Part shown: one piece after another, positions 63,401-64,000 of the stretch
Layout: the number at the start of each line of letters is the position of its first letter
Position numbering within the stretch: the stretch's first letter is position 1
NCBI GenBank assembly: GCA_024699855.1
Contig: JAMPIQ010000002.1
Coordinates: forward strand, 12,462,001-12,526,000
DNA length: 64,000 nt
DNA from: Aphelenchoides besseyi
Lineage: Eukaryota > Nematoda > Chromadorea > Rhabditida > Aphelenchoididae
Direction: 5' to 3'
Notes under the pieces: model-generated
Told to the model about the DNA's origin: nothing
The model's input: only the letters and a program-made list of their open reading frames with translations
The model's database searches: none
Made by a program: the position numbers and the translations under genes

Positions 63401-64000
63401 CTGCAAACAAGCGATTAGCTTCGTGTGATTTTATCGTCCAAGAAAGTTTTGTTGGTTGTTTTTAGCATCTTGTCCTTAATTGTGATCAATGAGTCTCGGT
63501 AGCAAATGAATTTCCTGAGAGCGGTTGGTTAATTGGCCGTGTAGGAAGATCAGGAAACCGATTATCGAGGCCGATGATGAATCGTATTTCGCATGCAAAA
63601 CTCAACTTCTCTTCCGTTTTTTTGGCGTGACAGTAACTGAACAAACAGTAAAATTGGCGTTCCATTCGCCATCGATCATAATCAAAGTCTTCCGTGCGTG
63701 CTGCTAATCTGTTTTATTGACTTAGTTATGGTCATCAAAATAGTTACATAATCATCCTGCGCATTCCTATTCAGTTAGGCCTTTTAATTACTCACGGATT
63801 ATCAGATTGTTTACGCTGAGGACAAACGCTAAAGCGAGAATGACTGCTCATCGAGTCAATGGGAGATTTACGCGCGATTAGGCAATTTGGAAGGTCGCCG
63901 CGAAATGGATCTTCGTATTTATGGCGCGAGAGAGAGATCGTGGTCACTTGAGTGTTGGTCCAGTTATCGACAGTGTCGCAAATATTTGCGTAAGCATTTA
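63401..64000. other. Probable intron of the homeobox gene
   Basis: No reverse-strand WFQ donor or earlier homeodomain exon is visible, so this is most simply intron of the gene entering from the right. Confidence 0.4.

Overview
This window is eukaryotic and almost certainly from a nematode. The genes are split by very short introns (mostly 36-50 nt, GT...AG, T-rich just before the acceptor), are densely packed on both strands, and include orthologs of characteristic nematode genes: the muscle Ig protein DIM-1, the MRL adaptor MIG-10, and a secreted SXP/RAL-2 (DUF148)-like protein. I cannot name the species. There is no bacterial operon structure, CRISPR array or recognisable transposon. Gene models were spliced by hand; the exon sum of every full model listed with exon coordinates is a multiple of three, which is an internal check on splice sites and coordinates.

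Layout. 0.6-2.7 kb (+): a three-NZF-zinc-finger protein runs directly, with a 13-nt overlap in another frame, into ethanolamine-phosphate cytidylyltransferase (PCYT2). 3.3-4.7 kb (+): TMEM237, a ciliary transition-zone protein. 7.5-9.0 kb (+): a rhodopsin-like peptide GPCR. 9.4-23.2 kb (-): MIG-10/RIAM/lamellipodin (RA-PH adaptor) with very long 5' introns. 25.0-26.5 kb (+): a secreted DUF148-like protein. 27.3-30.9 kb (-): DIM-1, with candidate alternative first and last exons. 31.5-40.4 kb: site-2 protease, a membrane acid phosphatase and an SVOP-type transporter (all -), SRP9 (+) and a CHIC-family protein (-). 42.1-50.7 kb: an SGSM/TBC-8-type Rab GAP (+), phosphorylase kinase gamma (-), MIC60/mitofilin (+) and TIM17 (+). 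51.0-55.3 kb (-): a TANC/Rolling-pebbles NTPase-ankyrin-TPR scaffold. 59.2-61.0 kb (+): an SH2 tyrosine kinase of the Fer/SPE-8 type. 63.3-63.4 kb (-): the last exon of an MSX-type homeobox gene that continues beyond the right edge.

Functional themes. This is a set of unrelated housekeeping and cell-biology genes: secretion and membranes (PCYT2, SRP9, S2P, SVOP, SGSM), mitochondria (MIC60, TIM17), muscle and cytoskeleton (DIM-1, MIG-10, TANC) and signalling. I see no dedicated multi-gene system. The most unusual item is the zinc-finger/PCYT2 overlap. Next are the paired candidate terminal exons of dim-1, the frequent AAG 3' splice sites and one GC-AG intron, a tyrosine kinase without an activation-loop tyrosine, and a GPCR without a DRY arginine. 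Long stretches at 4.7-7.5, 12.2-24.9, 55.3-59.2 and 61.0-63.3 kb are non-coding as far as I can read; the second is mostly mig-10 intron.
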